Assembly (NCBI GenBank): GCA_003165615.1
Contig: PLWR01000194.1
Span: 1,826 to 9,779 of the forward strand
Length of the DNA stretch: 7,954 nt
Reading direction: 5' to 3'
Source: Acidobacteriota bacterium
Lineage (GTDB): Bacteria; Acidobacteriota; Terriglobia; UBA7540
The notes under the pieces are model-generated. The model was given only the letters and a program-made list of their open reading frames with translations. It had not been told where the DNA came from and ran no database searches. Shown in pieces: positions 5,631 to 7,954 of the stretch (the first letter of the stretch is position 1; the number at the start of each line of letters is the position of its first letter). Both the position numbers and the translations under genes were made by a program.

Positions 5631-5665
5631 AGCTCCTAGCTCCCAACTTCCAGCTTCTCACTTCC
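5631..5665. repeat. Heptanucleotide repeat spanning the YihY stop codon
   Basis: Five tandem 7-bp units read on the minus strand, consensus GGAAGCT (units such as GGAAGTG, AGAAGCT and AGGAGCT), end just upstream of the SIS ribosome binding site. They encode the last residues of the YihY protein (EKLEVGS) and its TAG at 5638-5636. An embedded 7-bp inverted repeat, AGAAGCT/AGCTTCT (5628-5634 and 5652-5658), brackets the stop codon. Because 7 is not a multiple of 3, gain or loss of one unit would shift the frame at the C-terminus. Confidence 0.7.
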
Positions 5666-6559
5666 ATGCGGCGCAACCTCCGGGGCGGCCTCATCCACGA
5701 CGAACATGCGCGATGAGAGGTGGGCGCCGAAGAGCAAAATCAAAGACCCCGCATACGCCCAAAAAAGCAAAGTCACGGACAACGCAAACGGTCCGTAGAC
5801 CTCCCGGAAGCGAAACATGGGGAGCGTCAGGAAATAGATGGCCTTCCCCACCTCCGTTAAAATTCCCGTGGCGATGGCGGCGGGGAGAACGCGGGCGACG
5901 GGCACCTTCCCGTTGGGCAGAATGTAGTAAATCATGAAATAGATCGAAGCTATGAGGGGAACGGTGGCAACCTCCAGAACGGCGCGCGAAAACAGCGTGA
6001 GGAAGCTTGGGGAAGGTATCCAGCCCATCAAGAAATCGATGGCGGATTGAATGGGCGTAATTGCCAGAATGAAGGTCAGGGCGAGCACCCCCGAGGCCAG
6101 GGCGAGAGCAAAAGACATAAGTTGATTTTTCAGGAAACTGCGGTTGGTGCGGAAGCCCCACACTTTGTTCAGGGCGATCTCCAGCGGCAGGAACACACCC
6201 GAACTGGTAAAGAGCAGCATGAACACGGATACGAGCTGCAAGCGTGGCCGCCCTTGCACCACCGCCACCAGATTGCGAACGATGGAATCCGCTCCGACCG
6301 GAAGGTGTACCCGCAGAAGCTGAAGAACCATCAGATAGGCATTCTGCCAATGCAACCATCGCCGGCAGATGGCCAGCAAAATAAAGTTGAAGGGAAAGAA
6401 GGAAAGATAGGCGTTGGCAGCAATGGAAAAAGCGTAGGCATGCACTTCCGTCTCAAAGAGGTAACGCACACTGGAAGAAAGGACGTCCACCAAGTGGCGG
6501 CGTGTCAAGCCACTGCGCCGAAGTCTTTCCCAATCCGCCACCAATGCTTCTTTCCACAT
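5636..6559 (-). CDS. YihY/BrkB (virulence factor BrkB) family inner-membrane protein
   Basis: A 307-residue polytopic membrane protein of the YihY/UPF0761 family, once annotated as ribonuclease BN. Predicted membrane segments lie at about residues 42-64, 108-130, 148-170, 192-213, 222-245 and 257-281, the six expected. Family blocks include AYAFSIAANAYLSFFPF (41-57), YYILPNGKVPVARVLPAAIA (211-230) and YGPFALSVTLLFWAYAGSLI (255-274) followed by LLFGAHLSSR. The soluble N-terminus has many basic residues and the tail after 290 is acidic and short. The molecular function of the family is unsettled. The ATG at 6559 is chosen because AAGGG stands 8 bases upstream and MWKEALVADWERLRRSG fits the family; the longer frame to 6724 is read from repeat DNA and is rejected. 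It heads a likely two-gene operon with the SIS gene. The last seven residues and stop come from a heptad repeat, so the natural C-terminus has probably been replaced or extended. Confidence 0.92.
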   Translation of the reverse strand: MWKEALVADWERLRRSGLTRRHLVDVLSSSVRYLFETEVHAYAFSIAANAYLSFFPFNFILLAICRRWLHWQNAYLMVLQLLRVHLPVGADSIVRNLVAVVQGRPRLQLVSVFMLLFTSSGVFLPLEIALNKVWGFRTNRSFLKNQLMSFALALASGVLALTFILAITPIQSAIDFLMGWIPSPSFLTLFSRAVLEVATVPLIASIYFMIYYILPNGKVPVARVLPAAIATGILTEVGKAIYFLTLPMFRFREVYGPFALSVTLLFWAYAGSLILLFGAHLSSRMFVVDEAAPEVAPHGSEKLEVGS

Positions 6560-6571
6560 GCAAAAACCCTT

Positions 6572-6589
6572 GCGGGGACTTGACCCCGC
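6572..6589 (-). promoter_or_regulatory. GC hairpin in the 5' leader of the YihY gene
   Basis: GCGGGG and CCCCGC pair perfectly around a 6-base loop (TCAAGT on the minus strand), directly 5' to the AAGGG ribosome binding site of the YihY gene. It could affect translation initiation or mRNA stability. A 6-bp stem could occur by chance. Confidence 0.3.
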
Positions 6590-6612
6590 GCCCCGATTGC
6601 AAAAAGAGGCGA

Positions 6613-6642
6613 AGTATAGTTCATCAGCGCCGCGGTTGCCAG
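6613..6642 (-). promoter_or_regulatory. Candidate sigma70 promoter of the YihY-SIS operon
   Basis: The minus strand has CTGGCA (-35, 6642-6637, four of six matches) and TATACT (-10, 6618-6613, five of six) separated by 18 bp. The start point would lie near 6606, giving a leader of about 47 nt that contains the hairpin at 6572-6589 and the ribosome binding site. The heptad repeat array ends about 20 bp upstream. Confidence 0.45.
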
Positions 6643-6661
6643 AAGTGTTGTTAGATGCAGG

Positions 6662-6745
6662 CAAGGGCACAGGTGACAGGGGACAGGTTACAGGGAACAG
6701 GCACGAGGCAGAAAAGCAAACCAAAGGGCAAAAGTGAAAAGCTGC
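6662..6745. repeat. Long degenerate heptanucleotide repeat array
   Basis: About twelve consecutive 7-bp units on the plus strand. The best-kept stretch, 6669-6703, is five units of ACAGGNN (ACAGGTG, ACAGGGG, ACAGGTT, ACAGGGA, ACAGGCA); in phase with it the array drifts to units such as AGGGCAA and AAGTGAA up to 6745. The second half resembles the array at 4508-4590. It lies upstream of the YihY promoter and contains no gene. Confidence 0.72.
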
Positions 6746-7019
6746 AGGCCCACAATTCCTTGTCCAAAAGTTAGTAAACTACGGATTTGCAGTACAGCGC
6801 GGCCGGGGCACAACCCGATGGAATCTCTCTGTGCACTCTGTACATTTCAAGATTTAACACGGAGCACACAGTGTAACTCAGCGACCTCTGTGTTGAGGTC
6901 TTTCTTAGTACAGAGGTCACTGAGACATGAGGCAAGAGAAGAAACATCTTCGCGGGTGGCGTAGACATTACGTTTCATGTGTGCGTCCCGAAGATCGAGC
7001 CGAACTCCGAATAGCGAAG
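6746..7019. other. Intergenic region with CTCTGTG-type repeats
   Basis: No credible gene is present between the repeat array and the stop of the outer-membrane protein gene. The short frames here are made of repeat DNA and have no ribosome binding site. I see no clear terminator for the outer-membrane gene. The middle part (6829-6924) is a degenerate repeat described separately. Confidence 0.6.
6829..6924. repeat. Degenerate CTCTGTG repeat with long imperfect inverted repeat
   Basis: CTCTGTGCA and CTCTGTACA stand in tandem at the left (9-bp period), with related words on both strands further right (CACGGAGCACACAG, GACCTCTGTG). CTCAGCGACCTCTG (6877-6890) and CAGAGGTCACTGAG (6911-6924) form a 14-bp inverted repeat with one mismatch and a 20-bp spacer; a nested GACCTC/GAGGTC hairpin (6883-6900) competes with it and is followed by TTTCTT on the plus strand. 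No plus-strand gene precedes it, so it is not an obvious terminator. Confidence 0.6.
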
Positions 7020-7631
7020 TTAACGTTTCCCAAAGGTGAAGACGACGCCGGCGGAAATGCGCGGAGCATTTACGGCGCCATTACTACTGTCGTTTTGACT
7101 GAAGTTCTGTCGGACGTAGTCAACTTGGATAAGTCGAACCCACACATGCTTGTTGACCTTGACGTCAAGGCCGCCACCCAACGCCATCGCAAAAACGGTT
7201 TCCGGGGATATTGATGAGCCTCCACCCTGACAGGGGCCTTGCACCGAACAGAGGGCTGGCGTAACAGAAGAAATTATCGAACCCTGCACCTCGCCAAACA
7301 GGGCGTGAACGAACGGCGTGACCCGTGGAACGCGCCGGAAGGAATACTGCGGACCAAACAAGAACATAGTTCCGGACCCTCCGCTACCCGCAACCGGCGT
7401 GGGGGCGCTGGCGCTGGCGTTGTATTGATGGCCGCTGAAGCCCGCCACCACACCCCACGACTTGTAATTCGCTGTGACGGCAGCATTCCATCCGTTAACA
7501 CTGGTTTGTACATACCCTGTTCCGTTATTATTGCCCATATATGAGTAGCCGCCGAAGATCTCCACATTCTGCGCCCGCGCGGTTGACGCGAGACAGAGCA
7601 CGAGGACAACAAAAAGGACTTTTATGCGCAT
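7020..7631 (-). CDS. Small outer-membrane beta-barrel protein (OmpA-like barrel fold)
   Basis: A 203-residue exported protein. The first 20 residues are a signal peptide: MRIK, a hydrophobic core VLFVVLVLCL, then ASTARA with an A-x-A cleavage site before Gln21. The mature part opens with QNVEIFGGYSYMG, typical of small barrels of the OmpA/PF13505 type, and continues as alternating hydrophobic-polar strands (WNAAVTANYKSWGVVAGFSG, FLFGPQYSFRR, VWVRLIQVDYVRQNF) separated by Gly/Ser/Asn-rich loops. It ends with RISAGVVFTFGKR, a C-terminal beta-strand with an aromatic close to the end as in BAM-recognised barrels. Cys128 and Cys134 could form a disulfide in one loop. There is no OmpA peptidoglycan-binding domain, so it is a barrel-only protein of about eight strands. 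The ATG at 7631 is chosen because GGAGG lies 7 bases upstream and it opens the signal peptide. It stands alone; its ligand or role is unknown. Confidence 0.88.
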   Translation of the reverse strand: MRIKVLFVVLVLCLASTARAQNVEIFGGYSYMGNNNGTGYVQTSVNGWNAAVTANYKSWGVVAGFSGHQYNASASAPTPVAGSGGSGTMFLFGPQYSFRRVPRVTPFVHALFGEVQGSIISSVTPALCSVQGPCQGGGSSISPETVFAMALGGGLDVKVNKHVWVRLIQVDYVRQNFSQNDSSNGAVNAPRISAGVVFTFGKR

Positions 7632-7954
7632 TCGATGCCTCCGCTGAAAAGTACATTCGTGAGGCGTTGTCGGATGCCTCGAACCAAGCCCGAGTTGCTC
7701 ATTGACCAAGTCATGTCGCCGGAATGTGGCATGACGCTGACAAATAGTCATGCCCATCGTGATTTCCGCAATATGCAAGCCGCAACATGAGTCAGAATGC
7801 TTATTATCCAGGCAAAGTAAGGGCACCCACGAAAGGTGCGTATAGCGCGCGCGTCCCACGGTACCTCCCCGCAACCGGCCTTCTGGTCCGACGCCGCCAC
7901 TGCACAAGGACGAAAGTGATGGATCAAGGAAATACCTCCCCCCTAAACATCTGC
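7632..7954. other. Upstream region of the outer-membrane protein gene, no other gene seen
   Basis: The minus-strand frame stays open to 7907 but has no start with a ribosome binding site and no family resemblance, so it is treated as leader DNA. I could not identify a convincing sigma70 or sigma54 promoter. The only structured element is the GTCATG cluster at 7710-7754. Confidence 0.55.
7710..7754. promoter_or_regulatory. GTCATG repeat cluster, possible operator of the outer-membrane gene
   Basis: GGCATGAC (7728-7735) and GTCATGCC (7747-7754) form a perfect 8-bp inverted repeat with an 11-bp spacer, and a third GTCATG stands at 7710-7715. The cluster lies about 80-120 bp upstream of the start codon. 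An 8-bp inverted repeat with such a spacer is expected about once by chance in a window this size, so the third copy and the position are the only extra support. Confidence 0.3.

Noticed and set aside
6560..6724. N-terminal extension of the YihY frame (55 codons)
   Set aside because: Read from repeat DNA, lies across the candidate promoter, and the ATG at 6559 has a good ribosome binding site and family-like N-terminus.
4508..6745. Repeat arrays as CRISPR
   Set aside because: The period is 7 bp with no spacers and no cas genes; these are simple tandem repeats.
6734..6968. Short frames on both strands in the repeat-rich gap
   Set aside because: They are translations of repeat DNA and lack start signals.
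7798..7810. TTATTATCC near 7800 as a second Fur/PerR site
   Set aside because: Only one half-site agrees; the partner half does not match the palindrome.
7632..7907. N-terminal extension of the outer-membrane protein frame
   Set aside because: It would bury the signal peptide; the ATG at 7631 has GGAGG at correct spacing.

Overview
The window is GC-rich bacterial chromosome, most likely from an acidobacterium (Terriglobia/Koribacter-like). That assignment is inference. It rests on the small XRE regulator of a type I associate with Acidobacteria, a short OmpA-like outer-membrane barrel with a signal peptide (so a diderm cell), and purine-rich short tandem repeats between genes. There is no sign of phage, plasmid, insertion sequence, CRISPR array or RNA gene.

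Positions 1-501 hold the 3' part of an unrecognised plus-strand gene. All other genes lie on the minus strand. Reading in transcription order from right to left: an outer-membrane beta-barrel protein (7631-7020); a YihY/BrkB-family membrane protein (6559-5636) followed 27 bp later by a diverged double-SIS protein (5608-4595); a stand-alone XRE-type regulator (4275-3937) with its own promoter; and a four-gene block of PerR/Fur-type regulator (3507-3046), rubrerythrin without rubredoxin domain (3019-2597), two-ferredoxin/two-CCG-domain Fe-S oxidoreductase (2512-1184) and DUF3501 protein (1179-613).

The four-gene block is the functional core. A metal-dependent, probably peroxide-sensing repressor stands first, with a near-perfect 7-1-7 Fur/PerR-type operator (3526-3540) just upstream. 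A diiron peroxidase follows, then an HdrD/GlpC-like Fe-S protein that could pass electrons to it, then DUF3501, whose function is unknown. This looks like an oxidative-stress module in which the Fe-S protein may replace rubredoxin as electron donor. A strong hairpin (2536-2567) between rubrerythrin and the Fe-S gene may set different expression levels for the two parts.

The non-coding DNA is also informative. Three separate arrays of degenerate 7-bp tandem repeats lie at gene boundaries (4508-4590, 5631-5665, 6662-6745), and one supplies the last codons and stop of the YihY gene. A 9-bp-type CTCTGTG repeat with a 14-bp imperfect inverted repeat fills part of 6829-6924. The XRE gene has a good sigma70 promoter whose expected start point falls at about the start codon, so its mRNA may be leaderless.
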